A stretch of 10,790 nt of DNA from Lysobacterales bacterium (GCA_024710675.1 JANJUH010000365.1:1-10790); one strand, 5' to 3'; positions 1-7,395 are shown, counted from the stretch's first letter. Notes: a model not told the origin generated them from the letters alone. A program made the numbers and translations.

Positions 1-773
<773 letters not shown>

Positions 774-782
774 CGTCACACT

Positions 783-830
783 CCGCTCAGGGACAGGACG
801 AAGCGGCGGCGAGGGCAGGGGATTCCTGCC
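783..830 (-). promoter_or_regulatory. Putative expression platform of the thiC riboswitch
   Basis: Between aptamer and start codon the minus-strand RNA can form a 6-bp hairpin (GGCAGG/CCTGCC, 814-819 with 825-830). It can also form a smaller helix pairing CCGCT (806-802) with AGCGG (787-783), which takes in part of the GGAG ribosome-binding site. A second GCTTC (804-800) overlaps the first strand of that helix and is complementary to GAAGC at 841-837 in the aptamer's 3' end, giving a possible alternative pairing. No T-tract follows either hairpin. The pairings are read directly; the switching role is inference. Confidence 0.4.
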
Positions 831-833
831 ATC

Positions 834-910
834 GAAGCTTCCCTACGCCGGTGCGAGCCGGATCAGGTTCGAAGGGACTCTCTCAGCCTGCTGCCAGGCA
901 CCCCCGCTTC
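834..910 (-). promoter_or_regulatory. TPP riboswitch (THI element) controlling thiC
   Basis: The minus strand carries all the hallmark blocks of the thiamine pyrophosphate aptamer in order: GGGGGTGCC (905-897), CTGAGA (886-881), ACCTGATC (868-861) and GGCGTAGGGAA (849-839). P1 closes through GAAGC (910-906) with GCTTC (838-834). The aptamer ends 60 nt before the thiC start codon, the usual position. On binding TPP it should lower thiC expression. The 60 nt platform has no U-run after a strong hairpin, so control at translation initiation looks more likely than termination. Confidence 0.95.
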
Positions 911-931
911 CGGCTGCCAGTCTAGCAGCCG
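911..931 (-). other. Short hairpin just upstream of the riboswitch
   Basis: CGGCTGC (911-917) and GCAGCCG (925-931) form a perfect 7-bp inverted repeat with a 7-nt loop, directly 5' of riboswitch helix P1 on the thiC strand. It could be part of the thiC leader or a protein-binding site. The stretch 932-1046 between it and the octamer array holds nothing I can assign. A CTGACA box (959-954, minus) resembles a -35 element, but I see no -10 at proper spacing. Confidence 0.35.
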
Positions 932-1046
932 AAAGCAGGGATGGCGGGTCTGTTGTCAGGTGGCGGAGACCGTTTCCGAGCGTCAGGACCTCGGGTGATG
1001 GGAATGCGGCGGTGTTTCTGATCGGACCTGTATCGGCGACGCTTGT

Positions 1047-1094
1047 CGTGCCCTCGTGCCCTCGTGCCCTCGTGCCCTCGTGCCCTCGTGCCCT
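1047..1094. repeat. Tandem octamer array, six perfect copies of CGTGCCCT
   Basis: Six exact head-to-tail copies of an 8-bp unit (AGGGCACG on the minus strand) fill 48 bp, followed by a 3-base remnant. The array starts 5 bp beyond the stop codon of the minus-strand S9 peptidase, in the gap before thiC. The same unit occurs three times in the opposite orientation at 9535-9558, so it is a dispersed repeat family. The unit length is not a multiple of three, so it would shift frame if it spread into a coding region. Confidence 0.95.
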
Positions 1095-1098
1095 CGTC

Positions 1099-3174
1099 TC
1101 AGCGCAGCTCGCGCGCAAAGAAGGTCCAGGCCAGCGCGGTCATGAAGGCGCGCTGCTCGTTGTTGGCGGCGCCGCCGTGGCCGCCCTCGATGTTCTCGTA
1201 GTAGAGGACGTCGTGGCCCTGCTCCTTCATCCGCGCGACCATCTTGCGGGCGTGGCCCGGATGGACGCGGTCGTCGCGCGTGGAGGTCGTGAACAGCGTG
1301 CGCGGGTAGCTCACGTCGGCCTTGACGTTGTGGTAAGGCGAGTACTGCTGCAGCCAGGCCCACTCGGCCGGGTCGTCGGGATTGCCGTACTCGCCCATCC
1401 ACGAGGCGCCGGCGAGCAGCGTGTGGTAGCGCTGCATGTCGAGCAGCGGCACCTGGCAGACGATCGCGCCGAAGAGATCCGGACGCATCGTCAGCATGTT
1501 GCCCATCAGCAGGCCGCCGTTGGAGCCGCCGAGGATGCCGAGGTGCGGGGTGGCGGTGATCTTGCGCGCGATCAGGTCCTCGGCGACCGCGATGAAGTCC
1601 TCGTAGGCCTTGTTGCGATTGGCCTTGAGCGCCGCCTGGTGCCACTTCGGGCCGAACTCGCCGCCGCCGCGGATGTTGGCGACGACGTAGACGCCGCCCT
1701 TTTCCAGCCAGGCCTCGCCGATGCTGGCGACGTAGCTGGGCGTCATCGAGACCTCGAAGCCGCCGTAGCCGTAGAGCACCGTCGGGTTCTTGCCGTCGAG
1801 CTTCACGGCTTCCTTGGAGACCAGGAAGTAGGGCACCCTGGTGCCGTCGGCACTGGTCGCCTCGTTCTGGCTGACCGTCATGCCGCTCGCATCGAAGAAG
1901 GCCGGCATCGACTTCAGGACTTCCGGCGGTCCCTTCTCGAGCTGGCCCCAGTACAGCGAGGTCGGGGTCAGGAAGTCATTCACCGTGGCCCAGTAGGCAT
2001 CGGTGCTGTGGCTGTCGACCGCACTGACGCTGACCGTGCCGAACTCGGGTAGCCCGGACAGCGCTTCGCGCGTCCACTCCTTGCCGTTGTGGGTCCAGAC
2101 GTAGAGCTTGTTGCGGACGTTGTCGAGCTCGTTGACCACGATGTGGTTCAGCGTCGGCGTGTAACCGGCCAGGGAGGTGCGCTCGCTGGGCGCGAACAGC
2201 ATCCCGAAGTCACGGCCGCCGGCGAGGAAGTCCTCGAGCTTGGTCACCAGCAGCGCGCCGGCCGGCCAGGTCTTGCCGCCGACCGTCCAGTCCTCGCGCA
2301 GCTCCAGCATCAGCCACTCGCGGTGCAGGTTGAAGTTGGCGCTGTCCTGCTTGTCGATCTTGACCAGTTGGCCGTCGCGGAGCAGGTGCACCTCGTTGGT
2401 ATAGAAGGTGATGCCGCGGTAGACGAACTGGCGCTCGAAGCCGGGCGTGGTGTCGGCGAGCGCGGCGATCCAGACGTCAGCGGACTGGCCTTCGTAGACC
2501 GTCTCGGCCTGTTCCAGCGGCGTGCCGCGCTGCCAGCGCTTGGCGACGCGCGGGTAGCCGGAATCGGTCATCGAACCCTGGCCGAAGTCGGTGCCGACGA
2601 AGAGCGTGTCGGCGTCGATCCAGGACACGCTGCTCTTGGCTTCAGCGAGGCTGAATCCGCCCTCGACGAAGCGCTTCTCGACGGTGTCGAACTCCCGGGT
2701 CACCGTGGCGTCGGCGCCGCCGCGGGAGAGATTCAGCAGGCACTTGCGGTATTCGGGTTCGAGGCAGTTCGAGCCCGACCACACCCAGTTCTCGCCCTCG
2801 GCCTTGGCCAGTTCATCGAGATCGAGCACCACTTCCCAGCTCGGCTCGGCCTTGCGGTACTCGTCCAGCGAGGTGCGCCGCCACAGTCCGCGCGGGTTCT
2901 TCGCGTCGCGCCAGAAGTTGTAGTAGTGCTCGCCCATCTTGCCGACGAAGGGGATGCGCGCGTCGGAATCGAGGATCTCGCGGACGCGCGACTGGATGCG
3001 CTTGAAGTCTCCCGAGCGGCTCAGTTCGTCGACCGAATCGACGTTCTGTTCGCGGACCCAGGCGAGGGCTTTCTCGTCCTCGACGGCTTCGAGCCAGAGG
3101 TGCGGGTCGTCGGCGGCGCTGGCGGTCATCGGCATGGCAAGCAGGGCGGCAATGGATAGAAGTGCGGGACGCAT
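1099..3174 (-). CDS. Secreted prolyl-oligopeptidase-family serine peptidase (S9A)
   Basis: This 691-residue protein begins with a typical Sec signal peptide (MRPALLSIAALLAMPMTASA, cut before AD), so it should act in the periplasm or outside the cell, cleaving small peptides probably after proline or a related residue. An S9 N-terminal segment (DDPHLWLEAVEDEKALAWVREQN) leads into the beta-propeller region (to about residue 420), then an alpha/beta-hydrolase domain. The triad is intact: Ser551 in GGSNGG, Asp634 in RDDRVHPGH and His666 in EGGHGG. Arg636 corresponds to the substrate-binding Arg643 of porcine prolyl oligopeptidase as I remember it. AGGA lies 7 nt before the ATG. The length fits the family. 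The gene is divergent from the tetR gene and 325 bp ahead of thiC. Family assignment is firm; substrate specificity is not readable. Confidence 0.93.
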   Translation of the reverse strand: MRPALLSIAALLAMPMTASAADDPHLWLEAVEDEKALAWVREQNVDSVDELSRSGDFKRIQSRVREILDSDARIPFVGKMGEHYYNFWRDAKNPRGLWRRTSLDEYRKAEPSWEVVLDLDELAKAEGENWVWSGSNCLEPEYRKCLLNLSRGGADATVTREFDTVEKRFVEGGFSLAEAKSSVSWIDADTLFVGTDFGQGSMTDSGYPRVAKRWQRGTPLEQAETVYEGQSADVWIAALADTTPGFERQFVYRGITFYTNEVHLLRDGQLVKIDKQDSANFNLHREWLMLELREDWTVGGKTWPAGALLVTKLEDFLAGGRDFGMLFAPSERTSLAGYTPTLNHIVVNELDNVRNKLYVWTHNGKEWTREALSGLPEFGTVSVSAVDSHSTDAYWATVNDFLTPTSLYWGQLEKGPPEVLKSMPAFFDASGMTVSQNEATSADGTRVPYFLVSKEAVKLDGKNPTVLYGYGGFEVSMTPSYVASIGEAWLEKGGVYVVANIRGGGEFGPKWHQAALKANRNKAYEDFIAVAEDLIARKITATPHLGILGGSNGGLLMGNMLTMRPDLFGAIVCQVPLLDMQRYHTLLAGASWMGEYGNPDDPAEWAWLQQYSPYHNVKADVSYPRTLFTTSTRDDRVHPGHARKMVARMKEQGHDVLYYENIEGGHGGAANNEQRAFMTALAWTFFARELR

Positions 3175-3257
3175 GGTCGGGTCCTGGTGGCGCGGGTGGC
3201 GGAACGCTAGTCCGATTGCCGGCGCGGGTCCATGGGCAATGTGTCACACGGCGGCGG

Positions 3258-3286
3258 TTGACGGGGCCGATTCGCGGGAATAAATT
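3258..3286 (+). promoter_or_regulatory. Putative sigma70 promoter of the tetR-exporter operon
   Basis: TTGACG (3258-3263, 5 of 6 to the -35 consensus) is followed after exactly 17 bp by TAAATT (3281-3286, 4 of 6 to the -10 consensus). The -10 lies in the only AT-rich patch of the gap. It sits 29 bp before the regulator's ATG, and the operator-like site starts directly after it, as expected for autorepression. Spacing and position make it credible; no transcript evidence is available. Confidence 0.6.
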
Positions 3287-3304
3287 ACCGACCAGTCAGT
3301 CAGT
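3287..3304 (+). promoter_or_regulatory. Putative TetR operator overlapping the transcription start
   Basis: ACCGACCAGTCAGT (3287-3300) is a near-palindrome of the type ACYGACYRGTCRGT that often lies in front of TetR/AcrR genes. It directly follows the -10 box, where a bound dimer would block initiation. The site continues as three CAGT units in a row (3293-3304), which gives a second, overlapping half-site register. Binding by the adjacent TetR protein is inferred from position and symmetry. Confidence 0.6.
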
Positions 3305-3315
3305 AGAATCGATCA

Positions 3316-4002
3316 ATGATCTTGCCCGAAATCCGCATGGAAGGCCCCGCCGCGCCCGCGACCCGGCGTCGCCGCAAGGAGGCAAGGCCCGGCGAGATCA
3401 TCGACGCGGCGCTCACGCTCTTCGTCGAACGTGGGTTTGCGGCGACGCGCCTCGAGGATGTCGCAGCGGCCGCCGGCATCGGCAAGGGCACGCTGTACCT
3501 GTACTTCGACAGCAAGGAATCGCTGCTCGCGGCAGCCGTGCAGCGCGATGTGGCGCCGCTGTTCGAGGAGTTCGAGCGGCAGGCGCTCGATGCGGACACG
3601 CCGCGTGCCGAGCTGATCGCACGCGTGGCGCTGCGCTGGTGGCAGGCGCTTTCCGGGGAGCCGCGCCGCGGCATCCCCAAACTGATGCTGGCCGAGAGTG
3701 GAAATTTTCCAGGCCTCGCCCGCGAGTACGTCGCCCGCTACGTGGCACCGATGCAGGACCGTCTGCTCGCCAGCGTGCTGCGCTCCGGGATAGCCCGCGG
3801 CGAATTCACGCCGGTCGACGTCGAGTACGCGGTCAAGGTGCTGGTGCATGGGCTGGTCTTCCTGCCGGTGTGGATGCATTCGCTGGGGCAGGTCGACGAG
3901 CGGCCCTTCGATCCGGAGCGCTACCTGCGCTGCTGGGTGGAGATGAGTTTGCGGGCGCTGGGCGTGCGGGCGACGCCAGTGGATGGGGAGGGGCGAGGAT
4001 GA
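3316..4002 (+). CDS. TetR/AcrR-family transcriptional regulator (CecR-like position)
   Basis: This is a 228-residue one-component repressor. The N-terminal TetR domain (ARPGEIIDAALTLFVERGFAATRLEDVAAAAGIGKGTLYLYFDSKESLL, about residues 23-71, divided here by eye) holds the helix-turn-helix at roughly 44-63. The C-terminal ligand domain contains the PKLMLAESGNFPGLAREY region of AefR/CecR-like regulators. It probably represses its own promoter and the downstream exporter genes, released by an unknown small molecule. The first ATG (3316) and an internal ATG at 3337 (Met8) are both possible; neither has a good ribosome-binding site, and the HTH domain is intact with either. The stop codon overlaps an in-frame ATG at 3999 of the adaptor reading frame. 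E. coli cecR likewise precedes ybhGFSR, which supports this context. Confidence 0.92.
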   Translation: MILPEIRMEGPAAPATRRRRKEARPGEIIDAALTLFVERGFAATRLEDVAAAAGIGKGTLYLYFDSKESLLAAAVQRDVAPLFEEFERQALDADTPRAELIARVALRWWQALSGEPRRGIPKLMLAESGNFPGLAREYVARYVAPMQDRLLASVLRSGIARGEFTPVDVEYAVKVLVHGLVFLPVWMHSLGQVDERPFDPERYLRCWVEMSLRALGVRATPVDGEGRG

Positions 4003-4031
4003 AGATCATGGATGGATTGGGCATTGGGGTC

Positions 4032-4056
4032 GGGATCCGGGACCCGGGACCCGGGA
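4032..4056. repeat. Heptamer tandem repeat (GGGAYCC)
   Basis: GGGATCC, GGGACCC and GGGACCC follow each other at 4032-4052, with a fourth partial GGGA to 4056. The stretch just before (GGGCATTGGGGTC) looks like further degenerate copies. Arrays of this style are frequent in intergenic DNA of Xanthomonadales as far as I recall. It lies in the gap between tetR and the adaptor gene. Confidence 0.75.
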
Positions 4057-4067
4057 AGAGCATCGTT

Positions 4068-4094
4068 CGCAAAGGACGCAAAGGGAACGAAGGA
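4068..4094. repeat. Degenerate nonamer tandem repeat (CGCAAAGGA type)
   Basis: CGCAAAGGA (4068-4076), CGCAAAGGG (4077-4085) and AACGAAGGA (4086-4094) form three degenerate head-to-tail copies. This is a second repeat class, unrelated to the heptamers ending 11 bp earlier. It belongs to the non-coding-looking mosaic between tetR and the adaptor. Confidence 0.6.
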
Positions 4095-4120
4095 GAGCGG
4101 GGCGCAGCCGGGATGCCTCT

Positions 4121-4211
4121 CCGTAGGGTGCCGGCGAGCGCAGCGAACCGCACCGGCTGCGATGCCGGAAGCCCCTATGGTGCGGTTCGCTGCGCTCACC
4201 ACACCCTACGG
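4121..4211. repeat. Imperfect 34-bp inverted repeat (REPIN/MITE-like palindromic element)
   Basis: The left arm 4121-4154 starts CCGTAGGGTG and ends GAGCGCAGCGAACCGCACC. The right arm 4179-4211 is its reverse complement apart from a 4-5 base block after the first ten bases. The loop is 24 nt. CCGTAGGGTG...GCGAACCGCACC is a motif I recall as widespread in proteobacterial intergenic DNA. No transposase is encoded in it. Transcribed, it would form a long hairpin between tetR and the adaptor gene. Confidence 0.85.
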
Positions 4212-4217
4212 TCTGAA

Positions 4218-4237
4218 GGAGCGCCCTTGTGGCGCGA
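4218..4237. repeat. REP-like half element carrying the adaptor's ribosome-binding site and start codon
   Basis: The 20 bases GGAGCGCCCTTGTGGCGCGA match the REP arm at 7242-7261 in 17 of 20 positions. GCGCC (4221-4225) and GGCGC (4231-4235) form a 5-bp hairpin with CTTGT in the loop. GGAG at its foot is the best ribosome-binding site for the adaptor gene, and the TTG start codon (4227-4229) lies in the loop. Resemblance to the downstream repeat is seen directly; origin by repeat insertion is inference. Confidence 0.6.
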
Positions 4238-5186
4238 TCGGATTGCCGCGGTGATTGTCCTGGCCGCGACGTTGGCGATCTCCGCCTGCACCCAGGCCCC
4301 TGGAACGGGCTATCCCGGTTATCTCGAAGCCGACTACGCCTACATCGGCGTGCCGGTGGCGGGTCGGCTCGATAGCCTGTCGGCGCGTCGCGGCGCCGCG
4401 GTCGAGGCCGGCGACGAGCTGTTCGCTCTCGACGGCGAACTCGAGGCCCTGCAGGTGCAGGAAGCCGAGGCGCGCCTTTCGGAGGCGCAGGCGCGGCGGG
4501 CTGATCTGTCGATCGGGCGTCGGCCCGAGGAGATCCGCGTGATCGCCGGGCGGGTGCGCGAGGCGCGTTCGGCAGCCGCGCTGGCGGGCACCGAACTGGA
4601 ACGAGTCCGCGAGTTGCACGGTCGTGGCCTGGTGGCGGCCGATGCCCTTGATCGCGCGCGTGCGTCCGAGCAACAGGCCCGGGCGCGGCTGGCCTCCTTG
4701 ACGGCCGAGCAGCAGAGCGCCGACCTGGCCGGGCGGCCCGATGCCATTGCTGCGGCCGATGCTGCGGTCGCGGCTGCGGCGGCGGTGGTCGAACAGGCAC
4801 GCTGGCGCAGGGAGCAGGTCGCTGCCCGGGCCGTTGCCGAGGCCGAGGTCGTCGAGACCTTCTACGAGCCGGGCGAATGGGTGCCTGCCGGCAGCCCGGT
4901 GCTGAAACTCCTGCCGCACGCTGCGCTGCATGTGCGTTTCTACGTGCCGCTGGCCGAGCGCGCGCAATGGCAGGCGGGCCAGGACGTCGCGGTGCGCTGC
5001 AGTGGCTGTCCCGAAACACTGCGTGCCAAGGTGCGGCTGATCGCCCCGGGGCCCGAGTACACCCCGCCCGTGATCTACAGCGAATCGCGCAGCGAGGACC
5101 TGGTCTATCGCGTCGAAGCCGAATTGCTCGATCGATCACTGCTGGCGCCGGGCCTGCCGGCTACCGTGGAGCGGATCGCGCCGTGA
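4227..5186 (+). CDS. HlyD/YbhG-type periplasmic adaptor, predicted lipoprotein
   Basis: This is the membrane-fusion component of an ABC-2 exporter, bridging the inner-membrane pump and an outer-membrane channel. From the TTG at 4227 the product has 319 residues: a signal sequence ending in a lipobox (ISAC, Cys21), a first lipoyl half-motif (GVPVAGRLDSL, then GAAVEAGDELFALD), a long alanine/glutamate-rich coiled-coil hairpin including GRRPEEI and ELHGRGLVAADALDRA as in YbhG, a second lipoyl half (VVETFYEPGEWVPAGSPVL) and a beta-barrel domain. The TTG is chosen because GGAG sits 5 nt upstream and the lipoprotein signal begins there. The frame stays open upstream to an ATG at 3999 that overlaps the tetR stop and has GGGGAGGGG before it. 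That start would add 76 repeat-encoded residues and bury the signal peptide. The stop overlaps the ATPase start by 4 nt. Confidence 0.88.
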   Translation: MWRDRIAAVIVLAATLAISACTQAPGTGYPGYLEADYAYIGVPVAGRLDSLSARRGAAVEAGDELFALDGELEALQVQEAEARLSEAQARRADLSIGRRPEEIRVIAGRVREARSAAALAGTELERVRELHGRGLVAADALDRARASEQQARARLASLTAEQQSADLAGRPDAIAAADAAVAAAAAVVEQARWRREQVAARAVAEAEVVETFYEPGEWVPAGSPVLKLLPHAALHVRFYVPLAERAQWQAGQDVAVRCSGCPETLRAKVRLIAPGPEYTPPVIYSESRSEDLVYRVEAELLDRSLLAPGLPATVERIAP

Positions 5187-6097
5187 GCGTTCCGGTCATT
5201 GCGGTGCAAGGGCTGTGCAAGTCCTTCGGCAGTCAGCGTGTTGTCGACGGGCTCGATCTCACCGTCGAGCGCGGCCGCATCTACGGCTTCCTCGGGCCGA
5301 ACGGCTCGGGCAAGACCACCTCGATCCGCATGCTCTGTGGCCTGCTGACGCCGGATGCCGGCAGCGGCACCTGCCTGGGCTTCGACGTACTGACCGAAAG
5401 CGCCGCGATCAAGCGCCGGGTGGGCTACATGACGCAGCGTTTCTCCTGGTGGGAGGACCTCTCGATCGAGGAAAACCTGCGTTTCGCGGCGCGCATGCAC
5501 GATCTGCGCGAGCCACGCCGGGTCGTCGACCAGACCCTCGAGCGGCTGGGCCTGAGCAGTCGCCGCCGCCAGCTTGCCGGCACGCTCTCGGGTGGCTGGA
5601 AGCAGCGTCTTGCGCTGGCCGCCTGCCTCATGCACCAGCCCGAACTCTTGCTGCTCGACGAGCCGACGGCCGGCGTGGATCCCAAGGCCAGGCGAGACTT
5701 CTGGTCCGAGATCCACGCATTGGCCCGGGAGGGGCTGACCGTGCTGGTCTCCACGCATTACATGGACGAGGCCGAGCGCTGCCACCGGCTGGCCTACATC
5801 GCCTACGGCAAGCTGCTGGCCGAGGGCACTCCCGCCGAGATCCTGCAAACGGTCGGGCTGTCGACCTGGATCATCGAGGCGGCGCCCGCGAGCGCGGCGG
5901 CCGAGCTGAAGGACAGGCCTGGTGTCGAGCAGGTGGTGCCCTTCGGCCTGCGCCTGCACGTCTCCGGTGCGGATGCCGAAACGCTGGCTGCCAGTGTGTC
6001 AGCCTACGCGGAGCACCACGGTGTCGTCGCTGCGCGCGCCGAGTCCTCGCTGGAGGACGCCTTCATCGCGCTGATGCGCGGGCGGGGTTCGCCATGA
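5183..6097 (+). CDS. ABC-2 exporter ATP-binding protein (YbhF/CcmA type)
   Basis: This 304-residue cytoplasmic ATPase powers the adjacent permease. It shows Walker A GPNGSGKTT (38-46), the Q-loop Gln85 in YMTQRFSWWEDLS, the signature LSGGWKQRLALA (135-146), Walker B LLLLDEP (155-161) with Glu160, the D-loop AGVD and the H-loop His192 in STHYMDEAE. Trp in place of Gln at the fifth signature position is usual in this exporter group (YbhF has GWKQRLALA). A C-terminal tail of about 90 residues with ESSLEDAFIALM is typical of ABC-2 ATPases. The GTG start at 5183 overlaps the adaptor's TGA (GTGA), with GGAG 11 nt upstream. All catalytic motifs are intact. Unlike E. coli YbhF it carries one ATPase domain, not two. 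Confidence 0.95.
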   Translation: MSVPVIAVQGLCKSFGSQRVVDGLDLTVERGRIYGFLGPNGSGKTTSIRMLCGLLTPDAGSGTCLGFDVLTESAAIKRRVGYMTQRFSWWEDLSIEENLRFAARMHDLREPRRVVDQTLERLGLSSRRRQLAGTLSGGWKQRLALAACLMHQPELLLLDEPTAGVDPKARRDFWSEIHALAREGLTVLVSTHYMDEAERCHRLAYIAYGKLLAEGTPAEILQTVGLSTWIIEAAPASAAAELKDRPGVEQVVPFGLRLHVSGADAETLAASVSAYAEHHGVVAARAESSLEDAFIALMRGRGSP

Positions 6098-7227
6098 ACG
6101 CTTTCTCGTGGCGACGGTTGTGGGCCGTGCTGGCGAAGGAGTTCATCCAGATGCGGCGTGACCGGCTGACCTTCGCGATGATGGTCGGCATCCCGATCGT
6201 GCAACTCTGCCTGTTCGGTTTTGCGATCAACACCGATCCCAAGCACCTGCCGACCGCGGTGGTCGTGGCCGAAGCGGACGAGCATGTGCGCCGGCTGCTG
6301 TCGGCGATGGAGGAATCGGACTATTTCCGCATCATCGCCGCGCCGGCCTCGGTGGAGCAGGGACAGGCGCTGTTGTCCGCGGGCGAGGTGCTCTTCCTCG
6401 TCCGGGTGCCGCCGGATTTTGGCCGTGAGTTGGTGCGCGGCGCGCGCCCGGCGCTGCTCGTGGAGGTCGACGCCACTGATCCCGTGGCCAGCGGCAATGC
6501 TGTGGCCGCGCTGTCGAACCTTCTCGACCAGTCGCTCGCGACCGACCTCGACGGCCCGCTGGTCGGGCTCGCAGCGCGGCCTGGACCGGTCGAGCTGAGG
6601 ATCCAGCGCCGCTACAACCCCGAGGGCATCACCCAGTTCAACATCGTGCCCGGCCTGATGGGCGTGGTGCTGACGATGACGCTGATCATGATGACCGGCC
6701 TGGCCATCGCCCGCGAACGCGAGCGCGGCACGATGGAGAACCTGCTGGCGATGCCGGTGCGCCCGCTCGAGATCATGGTTGGCAAGCTGGTTCCCTATAT
6801 CCTCGTGGCCTATGTCCAGGTCACGGTGATCCTCGCCGTCTCGCGGTTCGTGTTCGACGTGCCGGTGATCGGATCGGTGCTGCTGCTGCTGGGCTGCGTG
6901 CTGGTCTTCGTGATCGCCAACCTGTCGGTAGGCCTGCTGTTCTCGACACTGGCCCGCAACCAGATGCAGGCGATGCAGATGACCTTCTTCTTCTTCCTGC
7001 CCTCGATCCTGCTGTCGGGCTTCATGTTTCCCTTCCGCGGAATGCCCGGCTGGGCACAGGCCATCGGCGAGCTGCTGCCGCTGACGCACTTCCTGCGCAT
7101 CGTGCGCGGCATCCTGCTCAAGGCCCACGGGCTTGCCGATGTCTGGCCGAACGTCTGGCCGCTGCTCTTGTTCACGCTGGTCGTGATCGCGCTCGGGGCG
7201 AAGCGGTTCAGGCGCACGCTGGATTGA
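6094..7227 (+). CDS. ABC-2 type permease (YbhS/YbhR/YhhJ-like)
   Basis: This 377-residue inner-membrane subunit forms the export path. It has the usual N-terminal cytoplasmic motif (AKEFIQMRRDRLTF, 14-27), a first membrane helix (about 28-45), and a large periplasmic domain (about 46-185) ending in YNPEG (174-178). Five further hydrophobic segments follow, among them GVVLTMTLIMMTGLAIA, VGLLFSTLA and FFFFLPSILLSGFMFPF. The cytoplasmic loop RERERGTMENLLAMPVRP is characteristic of ABC-2 permeases of drug/antibiotic exporters. The ATG overlaps the ATPase stop (ATGA), implying coupled translation. Only one permease is present, so a homodimer is expected rather than the YbhS-YbhR heterodimer. Substrate cannot be read from sequence. 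Confidence 0.94.
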   Translation: MNAFSWRRLWAVLAKEFIQMRRDRLTFAMMVGIPIVQLCLFGFAINTDPKHLPTAVVVAEADEHVRRLLSAMEESDYFRIIAAPASVEQGQALLSAGEVLFLVRVPPDFGRELVRGARPALLVEVDATDPVASGNAVAALSNLLDQSLATDLDGPLVGLAARPGPVELRIQRRYNPEGITQFNIVPGLMGVVLTMTLIMMTGLAIARERERGTMENLLAMPVRPLEIMVGKLVPYILVAYVQVTVILAVSRFVFDVPVIGSVLLLLGCVLVFVIANLSVGLLFSTLARNQMQAMQMTFFFFLPSILLSGFMFPFRGMPGWAQAIGELLPLTHFLRIVRGILLKAHGLADVWPNVWPLLLFTLVVIALGAKRFRRTLD

Positions 7228-7236
7228 GGCGGCTGA

Positions 7237-7309
7237 CGGTAGGAGCGCCCTCTGGGCGCGAAAAGGATGTGCGGCAAGTTTGAATCGCGCCCAGAGGGCG
7301 CTCCTACCG
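7237..7309. repeat. REP doublet: perfect 25-bp inverted repeat with 23-nt loop
   Basis: Arm one (7237-7261, core TAGGAGCGCCCTCTGGGCGC) is the exact reverse complement of arm two (7285-7309). Each arm can also fold alone through GCGCCC/GGGCGC. GTAGGAGCG...CGCGA is the style of REP sequences of Pseudomonas and Xanthomonadales. The pair starts 10 bp after the permease stop codon and lies before the methyltransferase promoter region. It could protect the exporter mRNA 3' end or attenuate read-through. There is no T-run, so a classical intrinsic terminator is not supported. Confidence 0.9.
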
Positions 7310-7365
7310 GCCTCACGTGACATCCGGCACTGCCGGTGTGCCCCGGCCCTCGACCATGCTCCAGC

Positions 7366-7395
7366 TTGAGCAATCGGGGGGCGGACCGCTACGCT
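7366..7395 (+). promoter_or_regulatory. Weak candidate promoter for the pcm-like/tolC operon
   Basis: TTGAGC (7366-7371) is followed after 18 bp by TACGCT (7390-7395), 31 bp before the methyltransferase ATG. The -35 is fair and the -10 poor (3 of 6), though GC-rich genomes often use such boxes. A promoter in this gap is expected because the REP doublet separates these genes from the exporter operon. The exact boxes are uncertain. Confidence 0.3.

Noticed and set aside
1047..1094. CRISPR-like repeat array
   Set aside because: The units are 8 bp and contiguous, with no spacers and no cas genes in the window.
2089..3159. Long plus-strand open frame (356 codons) opposite the S9 peptidase
   Set aside because: It is antisense to a gene with an intact catalytic triad. 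The composition is a reverse-frame shadow of GC-rich coding DNA, with no recognisable domain and no ribosome-binding site.
3240..3249. CRP-like site (TGTGTCACAC)
   Set aside because: It lacks the 6-bp spacer of TGTGA-N6-TCACA and is only a short chance palindrome.
4006..5139. Minus-strand open frame of 377 codons opposite the adaptor gene
   Set aside because: It is an Arg/Pro/Ala-rich low-complexity shadow of the HlyD frame, with no motif.
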